From assembly GCA_044375555.1 (NCBI GenBank), contig JBILML010000001.1, forward strand, positions 124,001-188,000: a DNA stretch of 64,000 nt, read 5' to 3'. This document shows, one piece after another, positions 26,555 to 34,439 of this stretch. The notes beneath the pieces were generated by a model that worked only from the letters and a program-made list of their open reading frames with translations, did no database searches and was not told where the DNA came from. Position 1 is the stretch's first letter. Every line of letters starts with the position of its first letter. The position numbers and the translations under genes are program-made. This stretch comes from UBA967 sp044375555. Its GTDB lineage: Bacteria > Verrucomicrobiota > Verrucomicrobiia > Chthoniobacterales > Terrimicrobiaceae.

Positions 26555-27303
26555 ATCACCAACTCGTCCTCAAAGATGTGACCGTGAGTTACAGCCGGAT
26601 TCCGGCGGTGCATCACTTGAGCACCTCGGTGGCTTGTGGTTCCTGCGTGGCGCTTCTCGGCCCCAACGGCGCCGGCAAGACAACCCTTCTCAAAGCCATC
26701 GCCGGCCTGCTGCCGCTTGAGACTGGCCACATTCGCTTCGAGGGGCATGAGATTGGCGCGCACCCCTCGCGCGCCATCGCCTATGTGCCGCAGCGCGAAG
26801 CGGTGGACTGGGATTTCCCAATCACCGTGCGCGGCTTGGTGGAAATGGGTCGTTACCCCTCGCTGGGAAACTGGGGCCGCTTTGGTGCCAAAGACCATGA
26901 GGCGGTGGAGGAGGCGCTCCATGTTTGTGACCTCGAAGATCTCGCCGACCGCCAGATTTCCGCCCTCTCGGGAGGTCAACAGCAACGGACCTTCCTCGCC
27001 CGCGCTTGGGCGCAGCACGCCGAAATTTATCTCCTCGACGAGCCATTCACCGGCCTCGACCGCAATGCCACCGAGGCGTTCGCCGCCGCCATGCGTCGGC
27101 TCCGGGACGCGGGCAAGCTCGTCATCGCCTCGCACCACGACCTCAAAAGCGTCGAGGCGCTTTTCGACCAAATCCTCCTCATCAACGGGGAACTCGTCGC
27201 GTGTGGTCCGACCGCTAAGGCCTTCACCACCCAAAACCTCGACCGCGCCTACGGCATGCACATTTTCAGCGGTCACGCTCATCACCACCACGATCACGCA
27301 TGA
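26551..27303 (+). CDS. Metal ABC transporter ATP-binding protein
   Basis: A 250-residue ABC ATPase of the Zn/Mn importer type. It carries the Walker A 'GPNGAGKTT' (about residues 35-43), the Q-loop region 'YVPQREAVDWDFPITV', a signature 'LSGGQQQRTFLARA' and the Walker B 'IYLLDEPFTGLD', with the switch His in 'IASHHDLKS'. The C-terminus ends with a His-rich tail 'GHAHHHHDHA', unusual for the ATPase subunit and suggestive of zinc sensing or storage. It is translationally coupled on both sides. Confidence 0.93.
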   Translation: MNHQLVLKDVTVSYSRIPAVHHLSTSVACGSCVALLGPNGAGKTTLLKAIAGLLPLETGHIRFEGHEIGAHPSRAIAYVPQREAVDWDFPITVRGLVEMGRYPSLGNWGRFGAKDHEAVEEALHVCDLEDLADRQISALSGGQQQRTFLARAWAQHAEIYLLDEPFTGLDRNATEAFAAAMRRLRDAGKLVIASHHDLKSVEALFDQILLINGELVACGPTAKAFTTQNLDRAYGMHIFSGHAHHHHDHA

Positions 27304-28187
27304 ACTGGCTGCTCGAACCTTTCCAATACGAATTCATGCAACGCGCCCTGTTGGCCTGCGTGCTTGTGGGTTTTACCAATGGATTTCTTGGCGCATTTGT
27401 GGTGGTGCGCCGCCTCGCCTTGATGGCCGATGCGCTCTCGCACTCGCTTCTGCCGGGGCTGGCGCTGGCTGCGATTGTGGTCGGCCTCTCCCCTGCCGGG
27501 TTGTTGCTCGGGGGACTGCTCGCGGCGTCTTTTGTCGCGCTCGGCGGACATCTCATTTCCCGGAGTTCGCGTATCAAGGAGGAAACGGCCATCGCCGCGC
27601 TCTACATCATCGCCTTTGCCTTCGGCATCGCGATTATCAAATACGCGGGCGTCAAAGTGAGCCTCGACCACTTCCTCTTCGGCAACATCCTCGGAGTCGG
27701 CGACAGCGACCTCTGGACCTCGTATGGCATCACCTGTGCGGTGTTGTTGCCGTTGGTGGCGCTGCAGCGCTCGCTTCTCCTGGCCATCTTCGAATCCTCG
27801 GTCGCCAAGGCGCTCGGAGTGCCTGTGGGTTTGCTTCTCGGGCTGCTGATTCTTTTGATCGTGCTGGCGATGGTTTCCTCCCTGCAGGCGGTCGGGGTCT
27901 TGCTCTCGCTGGGCCTTTTGATTTTGCCCGCCGCCACGATTTATCTGCTGAGCGACTCGTTCGACAGCATGCTCTGGGGCGGCGCGGCCCTGGGAACGCT
28001 CGGCTCGATCATCGGCTTGCTGGTTTCCTTTTGGGCAAATATCCCCTCCGGCCCGGCTATCGTGCTGGTTCTCGGATTGGTTTTTGTGGCCGCGTATCTA
28101 TTCGGTCCTCGCTACGGGATTATCCCGCGTTCGCTCAAACGCCGCCACCTTCACGAGGAGTCCCTCGAGAGGTGGCAGAAGAAATAA
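27300..28187 (+). CDS. Metal ABC transporter permease
   Basis: A 295-residue ABC-3 family permease with about eight membrane helices, as in ZnuB, MntB and related proteins. It has the conserved 'RRLALMADALSHSLLPGLAL' near residues 40-60 and later 'VSSLQAVGVLLSLGLLILPA'. It forms the channel through which the binding protein delivers metal. The start overlaps the ATPase stop by ATGA. It converges with the Na+/H+ antiporter gene, with three bases between the two stops. Confidence 0.93.
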   Translation: MNWLLEPFQYEFMQRALLACVLVGFTNGFLGAFVVVRRLALMADALSHSLLPGLALAAIVVGLSPAGLLLGGLLAASFVALGGHLISRSSRIKEETAIAALYIIAFAFGIAIIKYAGVKVSLDHFLFGNILGVGDSDLWTSYGITCAVLLPLVALQRSLLLAIFESSVAKALGVPVGLLLGLLILLIVLAMVSSLQAVGVLLSLGLLILPAATIYLLSDSFDSMLWGGAALGTLGSIIGLLVSFWANIPSGPAIVLVLGLVFVAAYLFGPRYGIIPRSLKRRHLHEESLERWQKK

Positions 28188-28190
28188 GCG

Positions 28191-29720
28191 TCAGGGCAAA
28201 AACAGGAACAGAATCACGCAGACGACAGTTGGGAAAAGCGCACCGAGGAAGAGCTTTAAGGCATCCACGCCGTTCGTTCCGAAGTAGGATTGGAGGATCG
28301 ACTGGCCTGCGGGGTTCGGGGCATTGGCGATGACGGTGAGTCCGCCACCCGCCACGGCTCCGGCCACGACAGCGAGTTTTGCCTGATCAGTGAATCCTGG
28401 AACCAGAGAGGCCAAGTAAGTGATCGCGGCGTTGTCATTGAAAGCCGTAAGCACGGTGGCCCCGAGCATGAGTTGGACCGGATTCAAAGAGGTTAGAACC
28501 GGCTCGATCCACCACTTTTGGCACCCCCCGTGAATCACAAGACCTGCTAGGAAGAAGCCAACAAGCACGGGGCCGCGGAGGCTGATGACATCCTGGTTGC
28601 GCTCGGTCGCAGCGACAAAGGCGAGGAAGAACATGAACGCGAGCACGACCAGCGCCGCATAGTGCGCGGTGTAAACAACCAGTCCGATAAACAGAAGGTG
28701 GGAGATAATGATGGAGGTCGGAATTTTTTCCTCGGCTTGCAACTCGGAGCCGGCGCTGGGGCGAAGCTCGGAAAGCTCTTTGCGGAAATAGAAGAAGACC
28801 GCTGTGTTGGCGATCAGGATGGAAAGAACCGATTTCCAACCGAAATGTTGGAGCATGAAAAGAGTGTCCCAGTTCCAAGTGGCTGCAACCATCACGACGG
28901 GCGGTGCCGCAAAATGGGTGAGCGTGCCGCCGATCGAAACATGAACAAAGAGCAGACCGATCGTGGCGTAGCGGAGGGGCATCGAGGGTTGGAGTTTGAA
29001 GAATTTCGAGACAAGCAAGAGCGCACAGATCGTCATCGCAGCTGGCTCTGTAATGAAGGATCCCAAGAGCGGACCAGCCGTCATGATGGAAAGCCACCAC
29101 GCAGCGGGTGTGCCCTTGCCAATGTCGGCCAAACGTTTGAGCGCTCCCTCGGCAAAGAACAGAATGGGTTTCGAACTGGCGATGGCCATGATCACAACCA
29201 CGAAGATTGGCTCGGTGAAGTTCACACCATTGATGTAATGCTCCGCCGTTCCGAGGCCCTTCATGGCGATGATCGCGATGGTTAGGGGAATCAACCAGAT
29301 GCCGAAAACTGCTTCGACCTCGCCAAGAAAATGGAACACAACGGACCAGAATTTTTTGTGGTCAATCTTACGAAGGAACGCCTTGGTTTCCTCGGGATTG
29401 GATGGGCGGTGGCGCTGAAGGTGCTCGTAGTCGTGCTCAAAATGATGCGAGATCTGGCGGAACTTCGCGGCAAGAAAAGTGTGAATGATCGCCAGCACGA
29501 AGATCACCGATGCCACGATGTTGAAAGGATCGGTCTTGATGCGTCCGAGGAGTTTTTGGCCGAGCGATTCCACGCCTTCATCGCCATAAGCCTCCAAGGC
29601 GGTAGGGAAGGTGGGTCGTGTCTCGTGGGAGGAACTGGCGGCGAAGGCCCCCGCCGAGCAGGAGAGAAGCAGGAGCAGTGGGAAAATCCGACGCAAGAGA
29701 CTAGGGATGGAGAGATTCAT
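28191..29720 (-). CDS. Putative Na+/H+ antiporter
   Basis: A 509-residue integral membrane protein with about 12 helices, matching the putative Na+/H+ antiporter family (PF07399 type). The region 'TAFNDNAAITYLASLVPG' and the C-terminal 'GGGLTVIANAPNPAGQSIL' match the family well. The N-terminus 'RRIFPLLLLLSCSAGAFAAS' is signal-like, so the mature protein may start after it. A longer frame runs upstream through riboflavin synthase but lacks coding support. The ATG at 29720 is preceded by a matching -35/-10 pair ending ten bases upstream. The gene is divergent from ribE. Confidence 0.85.
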   Translation of the reverse strand: MNLSIPSLLRRIFPLLLLLSCSAGAFAASSSHETRPTFPTALEAYGDEGVESLGQKLLGRIKTDPFNIVASVIFVLAIIHTFLAAKFRQISHHFEHDYEHLQRHRPSNPEETKAFLRKIDHKKFWSVVFHFLGEVEAVFGIWLIPLTIAIIAMKGLGTAEHYINGVNFTEPIFVVVIMAIASSKPILFFAEGALKRLADIGKGTPAAWWLSIMTAGPLLGSFITEPAAMTICALLLVSKFFKLQPSMPLRYATIGLLFVHVSIGGTLTHFAAPPVVMVAATWNWDTLFMLQHFGWKSVLSILIANTAVFFYFRKELSELRPSAGSELQAEEKIPTSIIISHLLFIGLVVYTAHYAALVVLAFMFFLAFVAATERNQDVISLRGPVLVGFFLAGLVIHGGCQKWWIEPVLTSLNPVQLMLGATVLTAFNDNAAITYLASLVPGFTDQAKLAVVAGAVAGGGLTVIANAPNPAGQSILQSYFGTNGVDALKLFLGALFPTVVCVILFLFLP

Positions 29721-29730
29721 GGAAGGCGTC

Positions 29731-29758
29731 GAATTAGCAGAAATCCGAAGGGCGGCAA
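29731..29758 (-). promoter_or_regulatory. Putative promoter of the antiporter gene
   Basis: Read on the minus strand: TTGCCG, 16 bases, TAATTC, then ten bases to the ATG at 29720. It is back to back with the ribE promoter. Confidence 0.5.
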
Positions 29759-29761
29759 TTC

Positions 29762-29790
29762 TTGATTGCAGATTCCCCTGGGGAGATAGT
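29762..29790 (+). promoter_or_regulatory. Putative promoter of riboflavin synthase
   Basis: TTGATT (29762-29767), 17 bases, GATAGT (29785-29790), then eight bases to the ATG at 29799. No FMN riboswitch fits in the 78-base divergent gap. Confidence 0.5.
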
Positions 29791-29798
29791 GCGAGCAA

Positions 29799-30401
29799 AT
29801 GTTCACCGGACTTGTCGAGGAATTGGGTCGTTTGGAATGGCTGCGCCGTGGCGAAGGCGAGGCCCAGCTTGCGGCCCAAGCGCCTGGGATTTACCCTGGA
29901 GTGCGGATCGGCGACAGCATCGCGGTGAATGGTTGCTGCCTGACGGTCACCGTCGCGCAGGACGGGCTCTTGGTTTTTGACTTGCTGGAAGAGACCCTGA
30001 AAAAAACCAACCTCGGCGCGCTGAAACCCGGCTCCGGCGTGAATCTCGAGCGATCCTTGGCGGTCGGCGGCCGACTGGGGGGGCATTTCGTGCAGGGTCA
30101 TGTGGACACGACGATCCCCCTTTGTCGCACAGAAAAACACGGAGGCGATCTTCGCTTGGATTTCGAATTGCCCGCCGAGTTCGCCGGATACCTTGCCTAC
30201 AAAGGCTCCGTCGCGATCAACGGCGTCAGCCTCACCGTCGCCGAAGTCGGCGAGGATTCTTTCACCGTGTGGATCATCCCCCACACCGCCTCGGCCACGA
30301 ATCTCGGCGCCCTCCACGCCGGCGAGCGAGTGAACCTCGAATGCGACATGCTCGCCAAATACACCGCGCGCTTACTCCAAGTCGCCGGCCGCGAGTTGTA
30401 A
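29799..30401 (+). CDS. ribE: Riboflavin synthase alpha chain
   Basis: A 200-residue lumazine-type protein with two repeated beta-barrel domains. It converts two molecules of 6,7-dimethyl-8-ribityllumazine into riboflavin plus the pyrimidine precursor. The N-terminus 'MFTGLVEELG' and the repeats 'GDSIAVNGCCLTV' and 'GSVAINGVSLTVAE' are diagnostic, as is 'GGHFVQGHVD' in the middle. It stands alone here, with no other rib genes beside it. The start is set by the conserved N-terminal Met-Phe-Thr. Confidence 0.96.
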   Translation: MFTGLVEELGRLEWLRRGEGEAQLAAQAPGIYPGVRIGDSIAVNGCCLTVTVAQDGLLVFDLLEETLKKTNLGALKPGSGVNLERSLAVGGRLGGHFVQGHVDTTIPLCRTEKHGGDLRLDFELPAEFAGYLAYKGSVAINGVSLTVAEVGEDSFTVWIIPHTASATNLGALHAGERVNLECDMLAKYTARLLQVAGREL

Positions 30402-30416
30402 AAAAACCGTCCCTTC

Positions 30417-30477
30417 AAGGAGCGTGGGCGTCCCGCCCACAAAGCACGCTCCTTAAGCACCGAGCGACAGATCGCTC
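30417..30477. repeat. Nested inverted repeats in intergenic region
   Basis: AAGGAGCGTG (30417-30426) and CACGCTCCTT (30445-30454) are perfect arms. Inside them GTGGGCG-TCC-CGCCCAC (30424-30440) forms an overlapping smaller hairpin. A third hairpin, GAGCGA-CAGA-TCGCTC, follows at 30462-30477. The GGGCGTCCCGCCC core recalls dispersed intergenic repeats of this phylum. It is the only copy in this window. The rest of 30402-30596 holds no gene that I can see. Confidence 0.6.
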
Positions 30478-30596
30478 TGCGATTTCCGGGTTCCGTCTGG
30501 GGCTTTACACGATCAAAATTTCGGGCTACGGAATGGGCCGTTCAGTTTCACTTGGAATTTTGCGATGCGGTTGTAAATCATTTGATCTGAATAGAT

Positions 30597-30648
30597 CGGG
30601 CCGTGGCTCAGCTTGGTAGAGCGACTCGTTCGAATCTCGCCGGCCCGA
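30597..30648 (+). pseudogene. tRNA-Pro remnant lacking the anticodon region
   Basis: A 52-base tRNA relic. Its acceptor stem CGGGCCG/CGGCCCG pairs perfectly over 7 bp with discriminator A, the D arm GCTCAGCTTGGTAGAGC is intact, and the T loop TTCGAAT with 3' T stem CTCGC is intact. The 5' anticodon stem ACTCG runs straight into TTCGAAT, so the rest of the anticodon arm, the variable loop and the 5' T stem are gone. A normal gene of this design is 74 bases, and 22 bases are missing, exactly the distance expected for a deletion between GTTCG in the anticodon arm and GTTCG in the T arm. The D arm type and the retained TTCG suggest tRNA-Pro(CGG). A T-run follows at 30651-30657. Confidence 0.75.
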
Positions 30649-30667
30649 GTTTTTTTCTTCTCTAAAT

Positions 30668-31561
30668 ATGAATACGACACTTGTAGTTTTAGCTGCTGGG
30701 ATGGGGAGCCGATATGGTGGCCTCAAACAAATGGATGGCGTGGGGCCGAATGGCGAGACGCTGCTGGATTACTCGGTCTTCGATGCCGTGCGATCGGGGT
30801 TTTCGAGGGTGGTTTTTGTGATTCGGCGGGATTTTGAGGTGGAATTTCGTGAGCGGGTCGGGAGCCGGTTCGAGGACCGGATCGATGTGGGCTATGCTTT
30901 TCAACAACTCAATGACCTTCCAGAGGATTTCTCGGTTCCCGAGGGTCGAGTGAAGCCATGGGGGACGGGCCACGCGGTGTGGTGTGCGCGCGAGGCGGTG
31001 GATACGCCGTTTCTTGCGATCAATGCGGATGATTTTTATGGGCACCCGGCGATTGCGGCTGTTGGGGAGTATTTGGGTGGGTTGGATGAAAACAGCACGC
31101 GGTTTTGCATGGCGGGGTTTCGGTTGGAATCCACTCTTTCCGAGAATGGCAGTGTGTCGCGCGGGGTTTGCCGGACGGATGCCGATGGCTTGCTGGTTTC
31201 GGTGCGAGAGCACACGAAGCTCGCGCGGGTGGGGGAGCGGATCGTCGATGCGGCGGACGGGTCCGAGTTTCAAGGCTCGGAGCGGGTCTCGATGAATTGC
31301 TGGGGATTCACTCCGGCGGTTTTCCCGCTGTTGGAAGCGGGGCTGCATCGCTTTTTGGAAGCCCACGCGGGCGAGGAAAAGTCCGAATTTTACATTCCCA
31401 GCGCGGTGGCGGAGATGATTGATGCGGGTTCGGCGACGGTGCAAGTTTTGCCGGTGGAGAGTCCGTGGTTTGGCGTGACTTATCGTGAAGACCGACCGTT
31501 TGTGGCGGAGTCGCTGGCGAAGTTGGCGGCTTCCGGGGGGTATCCCACGCCGGTCTGGTAG
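30668..31561 (+). CDS. Sugar-phosphate nucleotidyltransferase family protein
   Basis: A 297-residue protein with the nucleotidyltransferase signature 'LAAGMGSRYGGLKQMDGVG' at residues 8-26, followed by 'GTGHAVWCAREAV' and the metal-binding type 'AINADDFYG'. Such enzymes activate sugar phosphates with NTP, for LPS or cell-surface sugars. The C-terminal part is not long enough for a GlmU acyltransferase domain, so a GlmU or GlgC role is not supported. The substrate is unknown. It begins 19 bases after the tRNA-Pro remnant and converges with the PPK2 gene. Confidence 0.8.
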   Translation: MNTTLVVLAAGMGSRYGGLKQMDGVGPNGETLLDYSVFDAVRSGFSRVVFVIRRDFEVEFRERVGSRFEDRIDVGYAFQQLNDLPEDFSVPEGRVKPWGTGHAVWCAREAVDTPFLAINADDFYGHPAIAAVGEYLGGLDENSTRFCMAGFRLESTLSENGSVSRGVCRTDADGLLVSVREHTKLARVGERIVDAADGSEFQGSERVSMNCWGFTPAVFPLLEAGLHRFLEAHAGEEKSEFYIPSAVAEMIDAGSATVQVLPVESPWFGVTYREDRPFVAESLAKLAASGGYPTPVW

Positions 31562-31564
31562 GGT

Positions 31565-32293
31565 CTATTTTCCGAGGGCCTTGGCGACTTCGCGGCAGAC
31601 TGTTTTGAGGGTCTTGACCCGCGCATACCACTTGTAGTTTGCAGGAATGACGGTCCAAGGCGCGAAGTCGGTGCTGGTTTTTTCGAACATATCCTCGGCG
31701 GCCTCGATGTGTTCATCCCAGCTCTTGCGGTTGCGCCAATCTTCGTCGCCGATTTTCCAGTGTTTGTAGGGATCGGCTTCACGGCGTTTGAAGCGGTCGA
31801 GCTGCTCGTCCTTGGTAATGTGAAGCCAGACCTTGATGAGGACGGTGCCGTCATCGATGAGCATTTTCTCAAACTGATTGATTTCCTCGTAGCCGCGCTT
31901 CCAGGCGTCCGTGGAGCAGAATCCCTCGACGCGCTCGACGAGCACGCGTCCATACCAGGAGCGGTCCAGCACGGCGGTGTGGCCGCGCGCTGGGATTTTC
32001 GTCCAGAATCTCCACATGTAGTGCCGCGCGAATTCCTCCTCGGTGGGTTTGTTGATGGAGTGGACTGAGAGGAGGCGCGGGTCGAGGCGCTCAAAAACGC
32101 GTTTGATCGTGCCGCCCTTGCCGGCGGCGTCGGGGCCTTCCATCAGGAAAATGACGGGGATTTTTTTCTCAAGGAGCTGAAGTTGCATCGAGAGCAACTC
32201 GAGTTGGAGGGTGCGCAACTTGGATTTGTATTCTTCTTGGGTGATGGATTTCGACTGATCGAGGGCGTCGAGGCGGAGTCTTTCCTTTGGCAT
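31565..32293 (-). CDS. ppk2: Polyphosphate kinase 2 family protein
   Basis: A 242-residue PPK2 enzyme. The P-loop is 'MEGPDAAGKGGTIKRVFERL' (about residues 49-68), the Walker B-type 'DRSWYGRVLVERVEGF' follows, and the lid segment holds 'RFKRREADPYKHWKIGDEDW'. PPK2 proteins use polyphosphate to phosphorylate nucleotides, or the reverse, in the cytosol. The class (I, II or III) cannot be set by eye. It lies upstream of the amino-acid ABC genes only by position on the other side and seems monocistronic. Confidence 0.92.
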   Translation of the reverse strand: MPKERLRLDALDQSKSITQEEYKSKLRTLQLELLSMQLQLLEKKIPVIFLMEGPDAAGKGGTIKRVFERLDPRLLSVHSINKPTEEEFARHYMWRFWTKIPARGHTAVLDRSWYGRVLVERVEGFCSTDAWKRGYEEINQFEKMLIDDGTVLIKVWLHITKDEQLDRFKRREADPYKHWKIGDEDWRNRKSWDEHIEAAEDMFEKTSTDFAPWTVIPANYKWYARVKTLKTVCREVAKALGK

Positions 32294-32361
32294 GCGCGTG
32301 GGATGTTTTTGCGGCGGAAGCTAGATGCAGGTGGGTGTGAGGAAAAGCGCGAAATCGGCGC

Positions 32362-33093
32362 TCAGTATTTCAAAACCCGCTGCAAAAAGCGTCGGGTCGT
32401 GGCGTGTTGTGGTTGGTCGAAAAACTCGGTTGCTGGTGAGCATTCGGGAATGCCGCCGTCGGCTACGAGGGCGACGAGATCGGCGGTGTGGCGGGCGAAT
32501 CCGATTTCGTGGGTCACGAGGATGATGGGTTTTTCAGAGGTTCGAAGTTCGGCGATGACATCCAAAACCTCGGCAGTCATTTCGGGGTCGAGTGCGGAGG
32601 TGGGTTCGTCGAGGAGAAGAAAAGCGGGATCAACGGCGAGGGCTCGGGCGATGGCGACGCGCTGGCGCTGGCCGCCGCTGAGTTGCGCGGGTTGCTTTCC
32701 GGCATGGTCGAGTAATTGGAACCGGGCGAGGAATTGCTTCGCTCGCGAATCGGCTTCTTGTGCGGAAAGGCGGTGAACTTGCTCGAGCGGGAGGCGGATG
32801 TTTTGAAGGGCGGTGAGGTGGGGGAAAAGATTGTAGGCTTGGAAGACGACGCCGAGCTTTTGGCGATGGGCGCGGAGGCCGGATTCATCGGACGGAATGA
32901 GGTTCCCATCGATTCGGATTTCACCGGAGTCCGGCAGGTCGAGTCCGGCGAGGAGGCGCAGGAGAGTGGATTTTCCGCCGCCCGAGGGGCCGACGAGCGC
33001 GAGGGTGTGATCGAATTCCACATCGAAGTCGAGGGATCGAAAGACGCATTGCCCGCCGTAGGATTTGGCGATCCGGCGGAGGGAGATTTTCAT
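32362..33093 (-). CDS. Polar amino-acid type ABC transporter ATP-binding protein
   Basis: A 243-residue ATPase of the GlnQ/HisP group with Walker A 'GPSGGGKSTLLRLLAGLD' (about residues 35-52), 'VFQAYNLFPHLTALQNI', signature 'LSGGQRQRVAIARAL', Walker B 'FLLLDEPTSALDPEM' and switch 'VTHEIGFAR'. It couples ATP hydrolysis to uptake of polar amino acids. It is the last of three overlapping genes: permease, SH3-like lipoprotein, ATPase. No periplasmic binding protein gene is nearby. Confidence 0.93.
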   Translation of the reverse strand: MKISLRRIAKSYGGQCVFRSLDFDVEFDHTLALVGPSGGGKSTLLRLLAGLDLPDSGEIRIDGNLIPSDESGLRAHRQKLGVVFQAYNLFPHLTALQNIRLPLEQVHRLSAQEADSRAKQFLARFQLLDHAGKQPAQLSGGQRQRVAIARALAVDPAFLLLDEPTSALDPEMTAEVLDVIAELRTSEKPIILVTHEIGFARHTADLVALVADGGIPECSPATEFFDQPQHATTRRFLQRVLKY

Positions 33094-33476
33094 CGCTTGC
33101 GGAGTTTTTCGGGCACCTCGTCGGGTATCTCGGCGAAGTCGGGGAGGGGCACTTCGATGATATCCTCAACGATGGCGGGATCGAAAGGAACCTCCGGGGC
33201 CTCGAGCGGGGCGGGTTTTAATTCGAAATAGGGAATGTAACCCGTCCGGCCATCGAGCAGTTTCACCACCGCATAGCCGGAGTCTTTTTTGAGGACTTTG
33301 ACGAAAGTATCCTTCTCGATTTTTTCCGCAGGAGTTGATTGCGCCGGGCCTCGAGCAAAGAAATCAGCCCGCGTGGCAGTCATGTATTCCGGTGGGGTTT
33401 CCTGATTGAAGGTCTCCACCGTTTGGCATCCCGCCAGAACGATAGCGGCGAGAATCGGGAGAAGCTCAGGTTTCAT
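33090..33476 (-). CDS. SH3-like lipoprotein
   Basis: A 128-residue predicted lipoprotein: the signal ends in the lipobox 'VLAGC' at about residues 13-17. A short SH3-like fold follows ('FVKVLKKDSGYAVVKLLDGR' and 'GYIPYFEL'), then a Pro/Glu-rich acidic tail. It overlaps the permease end by 11 bases and the ATPase start by four bases, so it belongs to the transporter operon. It may bind cell wall or the transport complex, but nothing further can be said. Confidence 0.75.
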   Translation of the reverse strand: MKPELLPILAAIVLAGCQTVETFNQETPPEYMTATRADFFARGPAQSTPAEKIEKDTFVKVLKKDSGYAVVKLLDGRTGYIPYFELKPAPLEAPEVPFDPAIVEDIIEVPLPDFAEIPDEVPEKLRKR

Positions 33477-34251
33477 ATCGGGTTTTCTTTTCGAGGCGCT
33501 TGGTCCAAAGCGATACGGGAAGTGTGAGCAAAAGGTAGCAGATGCCGAGCGGAACGAAACTCTCGAATGTGCTGTAGGTGGCGGAATTCACCTGATTCGC
33601 GGCGAAGGTCAGTTCGGGGATTCCAATGATGTAAAGCAGGGAGGAATCCTTGATGAGCGAGGAAAATTGGCCTGCGAGCGGCGGGAGGATTTGGCGGAGG
33701 ACCTGTGGAAAAACCACGAACCGGTAGGTCTGCGTGGGCGTGAAGCCGATGGCGCGCGCAGAGTCCCATTGGGAGCGGCCCACACTTTCGATGCCTGAGC
33801 GGATCATTTCGGCGATGTAGGCTCCGCTGAAGAGCGAGAGGATGACGATGCCCGCCGAAACGCGATCCTGCCATCCGAGCGCGTTGGCCACGCCGTAGAA
33901 ACCAAAAAGCACGAGCACCATCAGCGGCAGCCCCCGCACGGTCTCGACATAGGCGATGGCTGTGTAGCGGAGCGGAAGGAAGTTCGAGCGTCGCGCCAGC
34001 GCGGCGGCACCGCCGATGAGGCTGCTGAGAACGAGGGCGGCGGCGGAAATTTGCACAGTGGTCAGCCAGCCGTTCCAGAATGTTTCACGGTAATCCCAGA
34101 CCTTTTCCCAATTCCGGAGCGATTCCGAAAAAGCCAACCAGCAGAGAGCCGAGTAGCCCGCGAGCAGCAGAGCGATGGAAAATGATTTGCCGAATAATCC
34201 CGCAGGTTTCCTTGGGCGGTCGAAAAGAAAATCCGCAGTCATCGAAATCAA
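33466..34251 (-). CDS. Amino-acid ABC transporter permease
   Basis: A 261-residue HisM/GlnP-type permease with about five membrane helices and the EAA-type segment 'DSARAIGFTPTQTYRFVVFP' (residues about 171-190) that contacts the ATPase. It has a longer N-terminus than most members. Two starts are possible, Met1 at 34251 or Met4 at 34242. The first overlaps the stop of the CPXCG protein by ATGA, which supports it. One permease gene only is found, so it may act as a homodimer. Confidence 0.88.
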   Translation of the reverse strand: MISMTADFLFDRPRKPAGLFGKSFSIALLLAGYSALCWLAFSESLRNWEKVWDYRETFWNGWLTTVQISAAALVLSSLIGGAAALARRSNFLPLRYTAIAYVETVRGLPLMVLVLFGFYGVANALGWQDRVSAGIVILSLFSGAYIAEMIRSGIESVGRSQWDSARAIGFTPTQTYRFVVFPQVLRQILPPLAGQFSSLIKDSSLLYIIGIPELTFAANQVNSATYSTFESFVPLGICYLLLTLPVSLWTKRLEKKTRYET

Positions 34252-34433
34252 GCCGCTCGGGCGTCGATCGAAATCAATTCCCCGCCTTCAAATCGGAGCG
34301 TGAGTTGGATCGGGTGACAGCAAACCGAGCAGTCCTCGATCATCTCCACCGAGCCGAATCCGGTATCAACCAAGATGCCGAAAAGTTCCCCGCAGTGAGG
34401 GCACTCGACCTCGACATCATCGACGCCATCCAT
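34248..34433 (-). CDS. CPXCG-motif cysteine-rich protein
   Basis: A 61-residue protein with 'CPHCGELF' near residue 11 and a second pair 'CSVCC' near residue 35, matching the CPXCG cysteine-rich family (PF14255 type), a small putative zinc ribbon of unknown function. It sits seven bases after rsfS and overlaps the permease start by ATGA. A regulatory or RNA-binding role is sometimes supposed for such proteins but is unproven. Confidence 0.8.
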   Translation of the reverse strand: MDGVDDVEVECPHCGELFGILVDTGFGSVEMIEDCSVCCHPIQLTLRFEGGELISIDARAA

Positions 34434-34439
34434 AGCGGT

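Noticed and set aside
29721..29798. FMN riboswitch before riboflavin synthase
   Set aside because: The gap is only 78 bases and is filled by two back-to-back promoter-like pairs. No RFN-type conserved blocks are seen.
29721..30317. N-terminal extension of the Na+/H+ antiporter to 708 residues
   Set aside because: The extension runs antisense through riboflavin synthase, lacks membrane or family features, and a signal-like start with a promoter lies at 29720.
30597..30657. Reading the tRNA-Pro remnant as a long-stem rho-independent terminator
   Set aside because: A 7-bp stem with a 37-base loop would be a poor terminator, whereas D arm, T loop and discriminator match a tRNA base by base.
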